Positions 11,806 to 24,169 of a DNA stretch of 64,000 nt are shown piece by piece (the first letter of the stretch is position 1; the number at the start of each line of letters is the position of its first letter). The stretch spans positions 19,173,669 to 19,237,668 of the forward strand of contig NC_068344.1 in the NCBI RefSeq assembly GCF_014633365.1. The letters run 5' to 3'. The notes below the pieces were generated by a model. The model did not search any database. It saw only the letters and a list, made by a program, of their open reading frames with translations, and was not told where the DNA came from. This DNA comes from Diospyros lotus. Its lineage: Eukaryota; Streptophyta; Magnoliopsida; Ericales; Ebenaceae. A program made the position numbers and the translations under genes.

Positions 11806-14266
11806 TGTAACGACCTGAAGATGGGGGCTGATATTAATGAATAACTCGATCTTATTTGGTGTCTTATGGGTATAATTATTTGTTAAATTGGGTTTCGGCG
11901 TGGTGTGAGTGTGTATGTAAGTGTTTTGGAAGATTTAGGATGAGTGGTTAAGGGTTAGGAGGGTTTAAGTGGAGGCATTCGAATGTGTGGGGCTTTGGGA
12001 GACTAGATATTCGAATGGAGGAAACACAATTCGAATAAGAGCCAAGCCTTGCGAATGCCTTAAGCCTAGCAACCCCATTCGAATGCTACAGTGAGTACCA
12101 TTTGAATGGGGGGTGATCCATTCGAATGACCTATTTTTCTGGGTGTAACTTCTTTGTTGTAACTCAATTTTGACTATGTTTCTGCCTGAATCTTTCAAAA
12201 TGTAAAACATGAAAGTTGTAGATCTTTCTCTTTTCATTCCATGTCATCTTGAATCACCTCAATCGGAGTTCGAACGAGAAAGTTATTCCCCAAATTTGAA
12301 AGGGTGTCAAAATTGTCTAGAATCCATTTTTAGTAGATTAAACCTTTACATTCGAATGAGTTGCCTTCCATTCGAATGAGCTATGCAAAAATTGAAAAAT
12401 TCATCCAAATGAGGCCACTGTAGCATTTGAATATCCTTCTTTTTCCTTCAGCTTTTCACCCAACTGTTCCAAATTCATTCGAATGCCCTATTGTAGCATT
12501 CGAATGCCTTTTGTATTTTTTTAATTTCTCTATCAAATGCCTCAAAACCTATTCGAATGTACCCAGATCATCCGAATGACTTTCACGCAGTAGCCTATAT
12601 ATGTATATATCATCTGAATGCCTTAAGCTTTATTCGAATGTCTCTTTCAGTGACTCACAAATATATATATATATCACCCGAATCGTCAGTAATTCAAGAA
12701 ACATATAGAAGATTTCAGATCAAAAAAATAATAAAGGAATTTAGGAAATAAATGAATGGATAAACATGATGTATGGAGAAAATATAAAAGAGAGACATTG
12801 TAAAGAAAATATCCCAAAAGTAGAGGAGATAAACTCGAGTTCTTTCTCACCCTTGTAAGTTTCTCATCTCCTTAAACCCTTTTCTTCTTTTCAACAGCAA
12901 GCCAAATCTAATTATTCAAGCCATTTCTAGTCGCTATTAAGCAACATAGAAGGTTTAAAAAAGCAAGTTCTCTTCTACTCCTCTCTCTTTCCGAAATATT
13001 ACTTTTGTTCTTAGGTTTGAATACGGGGTTAAGGGTTTGGCTGAGGTTTTTCGGTTATGTCTCTTGGGATGTTTTTATCAACCAAGTGGGGTTCGTTCTT
13101 TCCCACTATTCCTAAGGAATGGAGTTTTAAGTAGAATCTAGCATAAGGGGCTTGTTTCTTCTCCATGCCCAGTTTAATATATCTCACTGTGATCTTGAAG
13201 CTTAGGCAAGAAATCCATGTTTTAGTTCCAGTTGCTAACGGTGTTGAACATGTTTATAAACTGAAAAAAACGTTAAATTGCAAATATTCTCACTGCCATG
13301 CCATGTCCTGAATGAGTGGTAATTATGTATCATGAGCATGTCTTAGCTTGATCTTTAGCATCACATCTCATGAGTGGGCACAAGCATTAGTTTTTAATTC
13401 TATCACATGTGCAATTTGTATGTGGCCACTCTATGTGTTGCATTTGCATTGAGAAGACATGGACATAGATGATTATGCGCATAACGGTTTTGTACCGTTG
13501 GGATACATCCCCCCAAACTAGTAGGCATTAGCCTGACTAGGGTTACGCTTCTGCGGTGACGAATGAGTGGCGCGCCTAGTGGTGATGACCATGCGTGATA
13601 TTATATATATATGTACGTACGGTTATAGCCAAGTATATAAGATATGACTTATAGTCTACATACTATTATAGTTTTTCTGGGTTCTGGTATCAGTTACAGG
13701 CCGATATATATTATGATTCATTTTATATAGTTATGTGGGCCACTGGCCAGTTATGTGCGATCGAATTTTATGTGTGTTACACATGACATTATCATTACTG
13801 GTGTGTGTGCAACTCCTGAGTTATAATCTATCATTCCCGTTTATATGCTTATTCACCACACTTGTACCATATTATTATTTGCCATGCTCTTCCTTCTTAA
13901 TTCTTATACTTGTTGAGCTTTGTAGCTCACGTTGTACTCTCCTCTATTCCAGGTAAAGGTAAAGAAGTGACAGGCGGGGAATCGAGCAAGAATGATGGGC
14001 AGACATGTGCGCGTGTGGGTCCCCTCTTGATTTAAATGGTCTTGGGAAACATATGTTGGTAGATGTATACATTTTATGTTGTGTGTAATGTAACTTAAGA
14101 TAAAGTGGTGTAATGTAACCTTTGAAGTCATATCTTTTGGTTTGAGTTTGATGGATGTCAGATGTATGCATGCGTGTGACTAGGTGTTGATTCTTCTATG
14201 TTCCCTAACACCCACTCTTCTGGGTTGCCCCTAGGAATGGGGTAGCTTGAGGAAGGGGGTGTTACA
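11806..14266 (+). mobile_element. Solo LTR, 2,461 bp, with CATTCGAATG array
   Basis: It starts TGTAACGACCTG and ends GGGTGTTACA, flanked by the perfect 5 bp duplication taagt (11,801-11,805 and 14,267-14,271). The upstream half carries an array of CATTCGAATG palindromes. A TATA-like box follows (AATATAAAAGAGAG near 12,779), and the 3' part contains TTGAGCTTTGTAGCTCACG (13,912-13,930), a wording also seen in diverged form at 26,708. No gag or pol sequence is present between the duplications. Confidence 0.85.
11977..12690. repeat. Array of CATTCGAATG palindromes in the LTR U3 region
   Basis: Some 18 copies of CATTCGAATG or one-base variants occur, for example at 11,977, 12,078, 12,119, 12,349, 12,371, 12,477, 12,498 and 12,550. 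The consensus is a perfect 10 bp palindrome. Spacing is irregular and intervening sequence is not repeated, so this is not a simple tandem repeat. Confidence 0.8.
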
Positions 14267-14829
14267 TAAGTTTTTGTTCAATTCCTAGGGAGTACATATG
14301 CTAAATTAAATAAACCGAGCTTGTGTGTTTATTGTTTAGATTTGGTCTTGTTTCCACAAAGTTTAATGCTGCCTTTAAATTAAATTATAGAGAACTTGTT
14401 CTAGGGCTATTTGAAGGTAAGGCTTAATTGAAGAGTTTGTTTTAATTAACTAAGAAGTAAGGGATATTGAATGAACAAAACTTGTTGTTCTTGCTAAGGC
14501 CAAGTATTCAAGGAAAATTAGTGAATTTGGCATCAATGATCAGTGTCATAACCATTGGTGGATAAATCCTTTCAACCGGAAGCGTTTCTATTGATTACTT
14601 TAATATTTTTACATTCTAATTTATCTTATTAATTTAGAATAATAATTCTGCTTTTAGTTGTTTAGATTCACGTTTTAAACCCCCCTAATTGTTTCTTCTA
14701 TTTATTTTAACTTTTCAAAGTAATATATATAACCAATCCCTGTGGATACGACCTTGCTCATCACTATCACAATTTACATGTTTAAGAACAAGAATTTATT
14801 ATTTGTTAGATTCGACACCCATCAATTAA

Positions 14830-15385
14830 TATAAAAAAGTTTGCTAACCAGACGTTTGTATTGATTTGGATTAGAAAAAGGAGCCCCTTGGTTAGGAATC
14901 AATTGCAAACCCTTGGATAAAGGAAAGGGTGTGTCTTTGGCATCTTGAAGTCTAGTAGTGATAACTAAGTCCAAAATGAACTTACGTTGACAAAGAAAAG
15001 TACTTGAGCTTGATCTAGCACTTCAAGACCAAGGAAGTATTTAAGGAAACCCAAATCTTTGATAGTGAACTACTTGTCAAGACCAATCTTAACAGATTGA
15101 ATAAAATCCACATTATCACCAGCTATTAGAACATCATCAACATATACAAGTAGAGCAACAAAATGAGCATTAATCTTATGAAGAAACAGGCAATGATCAT
15201 AGGGTGATTGAACAAAGCCAATCTTGAACAAAAAAGCATTGAACTCAAAATTCCAATGACGTGAAGCTTTTTCAAGCCATGGAGAGATCTCTTAAGTAGA
15301 CAAACCTTCCCTGGTCCAATAGAAAATCCATTAGGAGGAGTGATATAAAATTCCTCATCAAGATGTTAAGGGTTTTAATTAACTT
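14830..15385 (-). pseudogene. Ty1-copia reverse transcriptase fragment
   Basis: Read on the minus strand from about 15,385, the translation runs through recognisable copia reverse-transcriptase blocks in order: LKRSLHGLKKASRHW (near 15,280), then VYVDDVLIAGDN (15,110-15,150) with the catalytic YVDD, then FTIKDLGFLKYFLGLEV (near 15,040), and finally YKRLVSKLFYIN before 14,830. Several frameshifts and stop codons interrupt it. The left end stops at the LTR at 10,832-14,824. It belongs with the minus-strand primer-binding site at 20,415, which would place this polymerase downstream in the same element. Confidence 0.85.
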
Positions 15386-16253
15386 ACTATCAGTAACTTT
15401 TGTAGGTTAAACTATAACCTTTATATAACTTTTTAACAAGCTAAAGTTTGAACCTTTACAATCTGTGCTTTTTATGGATCATGCACTTAACCCTCAACAA
15501 GAAGATTGATAAAGGTTTAAAAAAAAAAAAAAACACTTAGAGAAGCTTTCGCATATTATATGGTTTCTATGTATCTATAATGGCCCGCTCCTGAAGGCGC
15601 CTGCTGGTATAGGACATTCAGAAAAAAGGTCATCACAAGGATGATATAGAACAAGACATCACACAAATACTCACATTCTAGTTTCATTTCTTGCAACGAA
15701 ATTTCCATAACCTTTTTTTTTACAAAATAAGGTTTGACAAATATTGGCTTTATGCCCATACAAAACAATCACGAGGCTCTAATGTAAATAAACAAAATGA
15801 AAATCTCATCGAATTAAGCCTCACCAAATCACTAACTAGGATCTTCAAGTTGAGGGCGCCTCTGTACACCACTACCCTTAGGCTATAGTCCCACTAGACT
15901 CTCCCCCAATAATTGCTTTGCCCCTACCTGGAATTACATAAAAAGATCAAGTGAGCCACAAGACTCAACATGTTTTAAACACAAGGAATAGTTTACATGA
16001 TTGCAAAATCATAGTGACAATGAAGCAGAGTGACAACAAATCAAATATTAATACAAATATATATATATATATTTCAAGGGATCGCATCTCATGAATTTAT
16101 CAATCAAAATTTATCATTCATGTCACCATATATAATTATGCAAGTGTGTATAGCCATTTTGTGTGTATACATCATGAGTGAAGATCTCATAAATCCCATA
16201 GGCTCATAAGCTGCCATGTAAGGTATGAAAAAGTATATCATGTTAAGAATCCA

Positions 16254-18442
16254 TGTAACAACCCAAATTTCTTGAGCGTGTTATAACTTAGGATTTCAGG
16301 AATATAAAAATTTTTCATATAACAATAGCTGTCATACATCACACAATATCCCAAAACTCCAAATTTACACCTTCTCAGCTTAACAAACCCAATAATCGAA
16401 TAGCTAAGACAGGCGTTAAAATCTTGAATGCGGAAGATAGATCGAACCTGATATGGTTCACAACCATAATACTTTATTTATCATAAAATTGTTCAAGACG
16501 TTTACAAAATGAATTACATGGACATCATCTCTCGCAAGATATAACTGAACGTCTTAAACATATCCAAGACATACATAGGTTCGCATATAAATGAAAATAT
16601 TCTAAACATGCTATAGACAGCAAATTAAACTTATTCTTCAGCTACCTCCTTTCCTTTAGAGCCGCTCGTCGAACCTGGAACGTTTGAATATTCCAGGGAC
16701 ATAGTCCAATTAGAAGATGAATCTTCTAGTGAGAAACTCCAAAAACAGTTTATATCGATGCATGATCAGGTATAAAATATATGAGAAAAACAACGAGAAC
16801 TACTCCGAAGTGCCTCGTGAACACGTTAGCCTTCTCCAACGAGAGCTTTCTCAATGGCGCACGCATAGCGCCTCTCGGGAGGTCCCTAACCATGTCACTT
16901 TGGCCCGACTTCATAGCACTCATGCAGGCACCACATCCATTGTTCCTTAGGCTCACGGTCTTCCCCACGAGAGCTTTCTCGATGGCGCACGCATAGCGCC
17001 TCTCGGGGGATATCCGACTTTTGCCCTCGGCCAACAATAGATAGGTACAACAGTATGGCCACACGAATTTTATAAATGCAACAGTTAAAAAGCCAATAGC
17101 ATATAATTTTCAGAAAAATACATTTCGTATATGCATCATGATTTCACGTAAGAGAATAACGAGCGTTTATGTGTAAGAACTTCACGAAACACGTCTCATG
17201 CAATAGAAGTCTCTCATAAGAGAATAAAAAAATAGGATTTGGAGTATAGGAGTCTCACCTTGTTGAGTTATCTCTTCGACGATATAATTTTACAGCAAAC
17301 GGCCTAGGTTTCTGCAGAAAATATGTGTTTTGGTAAATCTAACCTCAAATATTTTTACACAGAGTTTAAGGGTATTAAATTAGGGGCATAACTGGAAAAT
17401 TTCATGTAAAAATGACCTCTCACGCGCCCTCACGCGCCAAAAGAAGGATGGACACGCGCCCCCACGCGCAGCCATTATCCGGCGCGTGTAACTCACGCGC
17501 AGGCACCAGATTCCGAACAGCAACGTGTCGGTTTGGTATTTCGGTCATATCTCCCTCGTTTTAACTCCGATTCGACCCCGTTTGAACCTACGCGACCCTC
17601 TCTTCCCCCTCTACAAGACTATAAAAAAAAATCGGACTTACCTCGCTTTTTTGCTGACTGATTTTGGCGAATTCCGGCGAAGACCCACAACTCCAACGAG
17701 GCTCGTTCTCCGCTGCTTCTTCGCCGCTTTCTTCCCGCCTTCTTGCCGAACCTCCTTCTCTCTCTCTAGAGTAAGCTCCTCCTCTTAGAGTGCTTCACTC
17801 TTCAAATTTGTTTGGAATGGTTTGAGAGCAACTCAAGGTGCCTATTTATAGAATCCTTCAACCAATGGTGTTATGCCACTTGTCACAATCTTAGCCATGG
17901 ACTCCAAAGACTCAAAGCCATAATTGAGTGGCTTTTGAAATCCAAAACTAGAATTAATCCATCTTTTGAAATCTAAGCTAAAACCCTAAACTTCTTTCAA
18001 ATAACACTTTGGCCCATATTTCAAGTTTTCAACTTTAACATTTCACCACCTAAGCTCATAATTTCATCATTCTTTCATTTGGATAATTTCTCTAATTAGA
18101 ATTATACCCTCAAACATCAAATTTATCGATATACTTAAAATCCCAGAATTATTAACTCAAAATTACTCAATATATACGATTTTTCGGAAGCCCCTTACCA
18201 TCATTCAGTATTTTTAGGTTATAACTTAGCTTAACCGAAGACCATTTCTGATTTGATTTCTTTCAGTGCAATAAGTCTCACCTCGAGACACTCGTTAAAA
18301 TTATACCTTTGTCCTTAGGTATCTAAGCTCTAGGGCACTCCCTGCGACTGATTTGGTTACTTGTTGCCATTTCAAACATATTTTTCGATATTTTAACTCA
18401 CTTAAAATACGTGGCAATTTCACGAAAATATAGGGTGTTATA
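16254..18442 (-). mobile_element. Solo LTR, 2,189 bp, inverted sister of 34,305-36,474
   Basis: Plus-strand ends are TGTAACAACC and GGGTGTTATA, flanked by the perfect duplication atcca (16,249-16,253 and 18,443-18,447). It aligns along its whole length, in reverse, with 34,305-36,474. A reverse TATA box (CTATTTATAG near 17,842) indicates minus-strand transcription. It holds the conserved GAATATTCCAGG and GAAGATGAATCTTC block (16,690-16,735). Confidence 0.88.
16750..17064 (-). CDS. Hypothetical 104-residue frame within an LTR, conserved in the sister copy
   Basis: An open frame on the sense strand of this LTR begins MWPYCCTYLLLAEGKS. It is matched by a frame at 35,662-36,015 in the sister LTR with the same start and very similar residues over about 90 positions, then divergent C-termini. 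The underlying DNA contains an imperfect tandem duplication (copies near 16,840-16,885 and 16,970-17,010), visible as two related basic segments. I recognise no domain, and conservation may simply reflect recent common origin of the two LTRs. Confidence 0.2.
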   Translation of the reverse strand: MWPYCCTYLLLAEGKSRISPERRYACAIEKALVGKTVSLRNNGCGACMSAMKSGQSDMVRDLPRGAMRAPLRKLSLEKANVFTRHFGVVLVVFLIYFIPDHASI

Positions 18443-18639
18443 ATCCAACACATATAATAGTGAGCACTACCTACCGGGCTATGACCACCTCGACTCGGGC
18501 CAGGCGCTCCTAAGGTACTCTTTCTCCTCGCGTAAAATAGTAGGTGCACTAAATTTATAATAGTATAATGCATCAACACACAGTCATGCGACTTATACAA
18601 AAAATGCTAGGTTCCCAAAACTAATACCATACACACGCT

Positions 18640-18662
18640 GCGCACACACACACACACACACA
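18640..18662. repeat. CA dinucleotide microsatellite
   Basis: A short run of CA repeats lies near 18,645-18,662. A TA run follows at about 18,852-18,872. Confidence 0.7.
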
Positions 18663-18869
18663 TATCCACTTTATTTGAACTCACATGTTGATAACAACCC
18701 ATTACTAGCGATCATAACTTTATAATTGAGTCTCCGTTTACTTCAAAGGTCATTTTACTCATGTTAGCCCATTAACAAAATTATTTTGATTTGATCACAG
18801 AGGATTAACAAATGTAGCACAAGGTACCTGAATATGGCATTTGTATGAAATGTATATATATATATATAT

Positions 18870-19350
18870 ATTAGGATGTGACATTTGAATGGCTTAATGA
18901 CATTCGAATATGGCATATAGATTTTCGAAATTGGCATTCGAATGAACTCAATGGCATTTGAATATGAAATTTAGGTTTATGTGAGATGCATTCGGATGGT
19001 ATAGTGCCTATTCAGATATGACATATAAGTTTCTAAGAGATGCATTCGGATGGTACAGTGCCTATTTAGATGTGACATATAGGTTTTTAAGAAATGCATT
19101 CAGATGGTTCAATGGCATTCGAATATAACATTTAAGTTTCTGTGAGATGCATTCGGATGCTATAGTGCCTATTCAAATATGACATATAAGTTTCTAAGAG
19201 ATGTATTTGGATGGCTCATAGCATATTCGGATGTGTCAAACAAATAATATGAGTGATATTCGGATGCTACAATACCTATTCGGATGCAACCTGGTGTATT
19301 TTGTATCTTGAATCCGGATGTGGTTTGGATGTATTCGAATGTTTATGTTG
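18870..19350. repeat. Array of CATTCGAATG-type palindromes, diverged
   Basis: About fifteen variants of CATTCGAATG or CATTCGGATG occur, for example near 18,900, 18,938, 18,988, 19,042 and 19,149. They are interleaved with a partly tandem 60-65 bp unit that includes TGACATATAAGTTTCTAAGAG-like wording. They lie in the minus-strand LTR at 15,576-20,239. Confidence 0.75.
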
Positions 19351-20244
19351 TACATTCATCCATGGATACACGACTAAGCTCAAGCGGATATAGAAGTGGA
19401 CAAGGCTTCGTATTTACATCTAAGCCAATAATATACCATTCATTGAAGTAAGCTTGGGGTGAAAACAAAACCCATTTGAGACCACAATAAGACCCCAAAG
19501 AGATACTGAACATTTCACAGAACAACTCAACTAATGGAAGTCATAGACAATGCTATCAGAAGTTAAACACGGTAAGTCAAAATGACAAGAACCAACCACA
19601 GACTCGTATTAGTAGAAAGAAGATATAAGATAGCTTGCACGAATATAAAAGATGGTTCAAGGAAAACTTGCCTGATGATTTTGTGATGTAGAAGAATTAT
19701 CTATCTTCCTAAAGCTCCTATCGGCCAAGACAAAATATAGATACGAGAAGCCGAAAGGGAGGAGAAGAAATATGAAGAAGAAGTTGAAGAAGGTGAAGAT
19801 AAATACGTAGAAGAGGGTGAATGAAAAGAGAGAAACAGAGGTCGTTATTGCAGATGGATCATGAAGAGGAAAAATGCAACAAGGATGCAGGTCTGCACCT
19901 GCAAATGGGTCGAAATGACCTAACTGCCCCTTTTTCTCTAACGACGGTCAAGAAGACCAAGGGTAGTATTGACATTTGTTGGCCATTTTAATTTATTATG
20001 ATTTTCTTTAAAATTCAAATCTGATTCCTCAATTAGGCTCAACCCATACCGTGGCCCATTCCATGGCCCAACACACTGATGCAATAATCTAAATTACATC
20101 TAGGCATATTCATATTATAAGCTCATGAACACATTCTCACTTTTAAAATTTATGCTATTGAAATTTTATCATGCCCAAGATTCAAATAGAAGTACAACTT
20201 GAAATATCACATACCTAGATTCATTAACGGGTTGTTATGGTATC

Positions 20245-20436
20245 AAGCTTCAACATCTCTTGAAAGATGAAGGTCTCCACTCTGCTCTTCTAGTAGGCGT
20301 AGTTGTTGCCATCGAAGAATGAAGGCTTATTGTAGGATTGGCTTTCCTAGAAAGAGTTGTTGGATGTTTTGGCCATTCTGATCTTTGTTCTAGGTTGGTT
20401 AGACCTATGTATGAGATCTGTTTTGATACCACTTAT
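20245..20436 (-). mobile_element. Copia internal region next to LTR, minus strand
   Basis: The segment joins, across the 15,576-20,239 insertion, to the sequence at 15,390-15,570. It contains the primer-binding site and ends at the LTR boundary TGAAACAGTTACC (20,437). It is the 5' untranslated part of a minus-strand copia element, without recognisable gag. Confidence 0.6.
20415..20431 (-). other. Copia primer-binding site, minus strand
   Basis: On the minus strand the sequence reads TGGTATCAAAACAGATC, five to six bases after the LTR end. The first eight bases match the initiator Met-tRNA complement. Confidence 0.7.
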
Positions 20437-21770
20437 TGAAACAGTTACCTTAAGAGGGGATGAATAAAACTTTTTCACTCTTTTTAAAAACTTTAAAAAA
20501 CATAAGCAAAGTAAAAAGGCCTAATCTACTACCTTGGTTTCTCACCAAGAATTTTGGCAAACACAATTTTACCTTTGTGGCTTTTAAGCAGGCTCAGCTA
20601 CTAACCTTTACAAGATGGCTTTTTAACACTTGGTTCAATCACAACCAATATCTTTTATAAGTTCAAATTTAACCTTTACAAGATTCACAATAAAATGTGA
20701 AAATGATTTCTCGAGATAAAATGAAAATAGTACAAGAATATAGATTTTTCTCTTGAATGAAAGAGAGAAACAGAATGTAGAAATTTGTTACACTCTCTCT
20801 TTTAAAATCTCACAAAGAATAATCTTTGAAAGCACGAGAATGAAAGATCAGAAAGCTCTTGTAAACTGGTAACCCTCTTTAACATGCTTCATCTCCTATT
20901 TATAGTTTTTTTTGTATTAAATGATACTAATATGGTATTAAACAAATAGAATGTTTGTTTGTCTCACAACTGCCACTTTTTGTCTCTATAAACCTCAAAC
21001 AAACTGTTAGCAATCCATAAAATATGACAAGCTGTTTGAAGAGCATTTAATGCACTGAAAAGTAGAGACAAGCTTTATTAAATGTAGTGTAACGACTATA
21101 TTTATCAAAATCTATGAAGCATTACTCGAGTACAAACTAGCCATTACTCAACTAAGTTTGATCTTTACTCAATTATATGTTTTATGTAATCCATTACTTT
21201 TTATGCTTACTCAAGTGTAAAGTTACCATTACTTGATTGTTTTTTAGCCATAGAAAAATGAAATATCTACTTGATTTCAAAGTAATGTATATTCAATTAA
21301 TACTAATCCTTACTCGAGTACAAAGGATTTTACTTGATTAAATTTTAAGTCCAGAAACTTCGCCTATTTTCAGCCTATGATTACTCAATTACAAAGGATA
21401 TCTACTCAAGTACAAAAGATATATTACCTGATTACAAAATCATATACTCAAGTAAAAAGATCCCCAAAAATTTTAACTGAAGATCACTTGATTACAAAGA
21501 AGATTCACTCGCGTATACATTGATTGTCACTTGATTACAAAGACACCTTACTCAATTAATTTGAAGATGATAGAGAATTACACATACTCGAATGTAAAGG
21601 TTAAGTTAGTCGAATACTTCATGTCTTTACTCGATTATTCTTACATTTGTAATTGATTATTTTTAGAATGAACTAAGCACTACTCAATTACACAAATGGC
21701 ATACTCGATTATCTTATGCTTGAAAAATTTGCTAATCATTCACATACTCAATCATTTATGTTGAGAAATT
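20437..21770 (-). mobile_element. Ty1-copia LTR (SIRE-like), minus strand
   Basis: The 3' end is fixed by the primer-binding site at 20,415. In minus-strand sense the LTR shows a palindrome array (21,120-21,760), a TATA box (CTATAAATAGGAG, reverse of 20,891-20,903) and AACCTTTACAAGAT-like modules (20,600-20,690), ending in AATTCATCCCCTCTTAAGG. The upstream limit is not resolved because another copia LTR in the opposite orientation abuts it. Confidence 0.6.
21120..21760. repeat. TACTCGAGTA-type array, minus-strand copia LTR
   Basis: Some twenty degenerate copies of ATTACTCGAGTA, TTACTCAATTAC and similar occur, for example at 21,122, 21,313, 21,398, 21,432 and 21,508. They lie upstream of the TATA box when read on the minus strand. 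Confidence 0.75.
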
Positions 21771-22179
21771 TATATTTTGATTAATGGATAAAATAATTTT
21801 GGAAAATATGTTTTCTGTAAAATTAGTTTATAGATAATTTTCAAAGCATTTTTTTATAAATTAATTTGGTCTAGAAAACTTCATATAGTTATGTCTTTCA
21901 AAACAACTAAATATTGCTTTTGGTTGATCAAGGAATATGAACCTTATAAATATATTTTTGTTTAAATTGGAAAACTTCAGTCTGTATAGTCTTATATTCT
22001 TCAAAATAGAAAAACATTATTTTGTAATGATTGAGTTTGATGTTAAATATTTGAGAAAATATTTTGAAAATTCAACTTAGGTATAAAAATCCTTTTGACA
22101 AACTTAGTATATATGTTTTTGAAGATTTTGAAGGAAAAGTATTTAAAAATTCTTTTAAACCTTCTACACTTTTCTTAAA

Positions 22180-23420
22180 TCTAAAAGTAAGTTTTGAATC
22201 AATTGAGTATTGCTCAGTATATTTTTCAATATATTCAATTATTCAATCAAGTTTAATAAAACTTGAGTATGTGTTATACAAAATCTTATTTCTTAAAGCT
22301 ATAATTGAGTATGATATTTGGATAATCAAGTATTTTTCTAACCATTGAAATCTAAGCATATTTTTAGTCGAGTAGTGCTCTGTGTGTCTTTCAAATTAGT
22401 TGATTATATGTTTTAGCAAAATCTATTTTAAATCAACTATTAAGGGTGCGTTCTCTTTGCTTTTCAATTTTCAGTTTTGAGTTTTGAATTCATTTTCTGT
22501 TTTGGTACTCTGTTTTTAGAAAATTGAAAACGCTTTCTCTTTGTCATTTTGAAAAACTATTTTTTCAAAATAGAAAATTAGAAAACGCGTTCTTTTTGAA
22601 ATTTTGAAAATATTTTTTAATGATATTTTATTCAATAAATTTGATTATTAAGTAAATTATAAATATTTAATGTTAATATATTATTAAAAATATATATATT
22701 TTAAAGTTAATGAATTTTATAATATTTTTCTCCTTTACAATAATAAAATATGAATAAATAGATAAATAAATATGTTTTGAGTTTTGAGTTTATTTTGGAT
22801 GAAAACACTCAAAACAACTTTTTGTTGTTTTGAGTTTTCTTTACAATTTTTTTTTTATTTTTAAAAATAACAAAGAGAACGCGTTTTCATTATTTTAGAA
22901 AATTGAAAACTAAAAATAACTTGAAGACAGTAAAGAGAATGCAACCTAAGATTTCCTACTCCAGTATTTTATACAAGCTTTCTGTTTTTCCAAAACCAAT
23001 CGAGTAAGGATGTTTTTCAATCGAGTATCTTTCTATTATCAAAACTCCAAGTATCTCCTTAGTGGAGTATATCTTTCTCTCAATCGACTAATGTATTTTT
23101 TATAATCAATTATCTATATTGTTTGATAGAGTAAAAGATTGAATAAAGTATGGCTAAGCCTTTGTGCTAAATTTTAATCGAGTATCAGTTATCTATATTC
23201 GAGTATATCCTTGTATTAATCGAGTAAGTTTAGCCTGGTAGTTGAGTGTTTAATTCAAAATCTCTGTGATTTGAGAGTCAGTTGAGTAATAACTTGGTCA
23301 TACTCGAGTGAGCCTTCTATATAATCGATTACATGAATTGTCTAATCGAGTGATTCTCATTACTCAAGTATCCCTAGGACTTAGTCGAGTAACTGGCATC
23401 TAATTTCAAATTTTATAGCT
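22180..23420. repeat. TACTCGAGTA/TAATCGAGTA array, plus-strand copia LTR
   Basis: Over twenty diverged copies occur on both sides of the MITE at 22,444-22,946, such as ATTGAGTATT (22,203), ATCGAGTATC (23,015), ATACTCGAGTGAG (23,302) and CATTACTCAAGTATC (23,360). The perfect palindrome is rarer than at 9265-9640. Confidence 0.65.
22444..22946. mobile_element. Tourist-like MITE (PIF/Harbinger), 503 bp
   Basis: Termini are GGGTGCGTTCTCTTTGC and the inverted complement of GTAAAGAGAATGCAACC (13 of the first 16 bases pair). The flanking TAA trinucleotides (22,441-22,443 and 22,947-22,949) fit a PIF/Harbinger target duplication. The body is AT-rich, non-coding and itself full of inverted short words (GAGTTTTGAGTT, AAAACGCG). 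Confidence 0.8.
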
Positions 23421-24046
23421 ATTACTCAGAAAGTAAAAAAAGAATAGTTTTGACTATTAGAACTTTATTTGTAACGACCTGTAATTGGGTCTAAGTTATT
23501 TTGCTATTATTTCTATGTGTGTTATATTTTGTTAAATATTTTGATCAATGTGTTTAAAATGATATAAATGTGGAAAGTCCAAAATAAGTAAAAAAAAAAA
23601 ATTAAATGTTGAAAAGTCAAAGGCAATGAAAAGAGAAAATTATGTGTGTAAAAAAAATCAAGAAATGGGTTAGTTTGAAATGTTTGATAAGTCAAAACTA
23701 AATTGGGGTTTGGAATGGAAGAAGCTGCCGGGTATGTGAATGTATATATGTTATATGTATATTATTCAATTGTGAAATGGTGTAATATATACTTATATGT
23801 ATAAAGATGAGGGCATAATGGGAAATGAGAAGAGTAGGGGTAGGCAAAATTGGAAATAAAAAATGAGAGAGCAGGCGGTCTTGGCGTGCAAGCCACTCCC
23901 TCTCTCTCTCCATCTTTATTTCACCTTCTTCTCATTCTCCTTCTTTCATTTTCTCTCTCTTGTTCCTTCTTTCTTTCTCCTTATTCTTTCTAAGGATAAT
24001 GCTAGACGAACGTAAAGTTGGACAAACGGGTGAACAACTTCAATTT

Positions 24047-24078
24047 ATCGCGATATTTTGAAACCAAAATATCGCGAT
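24047..24078. repeat. Perfect 14 bp hairpin within the MULE
   Basis: ATCGCGATATTTTG is followed after four bases by its exact reverse complement. The core TATCGCGATA is itself palindromic. Confidence 0.85.
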
Positions 24079-24132
24079 ATTTTATATCTAAATTTTTGAA
24101 TGCCCGCCCACATTTTCTTTATCCTTCCTCCC

Positions 24133-24137
<5 letters not shown>

Positions 24138-24168
<31 letters not shown>
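24138..24168. repeat. CT microsatellite
   Basis: An uninterrupted TC/CT run of about 30 bases lies in the CT-rich arm of the MULE. Confidence 0.85.

Positions 24169-24169
<1 letters not shown>

Larger units (their letters stand above)
10832..14824 (+). mobile_element. Retrotransposon LTR with TGATG...CATCA ends, split by a solo LTR
   Basis: The sequence starts TGATGAGTGCATAATTT and ends GATTCGACACCCATCA. The segment near 14,740 (GTGGATACGACCTTGCTCATC) is typical of the 3' part of some gypsy LTRs, and a related sequence lies in reverse at 61,876-61,960. Without the nested element (11,806-14,266) it is about 1.5 kb. The flanking 5-mers (gatag, attaa) do not match, so it may not be a simple solo LTR. 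Confidence 0.5.
15576..20239 (-). mobile_element. Solo LTR on the minus strand, about 2.47 kb before a nested insertion
   Basis: The flanks carry a perfect 5 bp duplication, gtatc (15,571-15,575 and 20,240-20,244). Reading the minus strand, the LTR starts CATAACAACCCG (decayed TGTAAC) and ends GGGCCATTATA. Net length, after removing the LTR at 16,254-18,442 and its duplication, is about 2,470 bp, nearly equal to the LTR at 11,806, and it carries the same palindrome array. It sits inside copia internal sequence. Terminal TG and CA have both mutated, so it is old. Confidence 0.72.
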
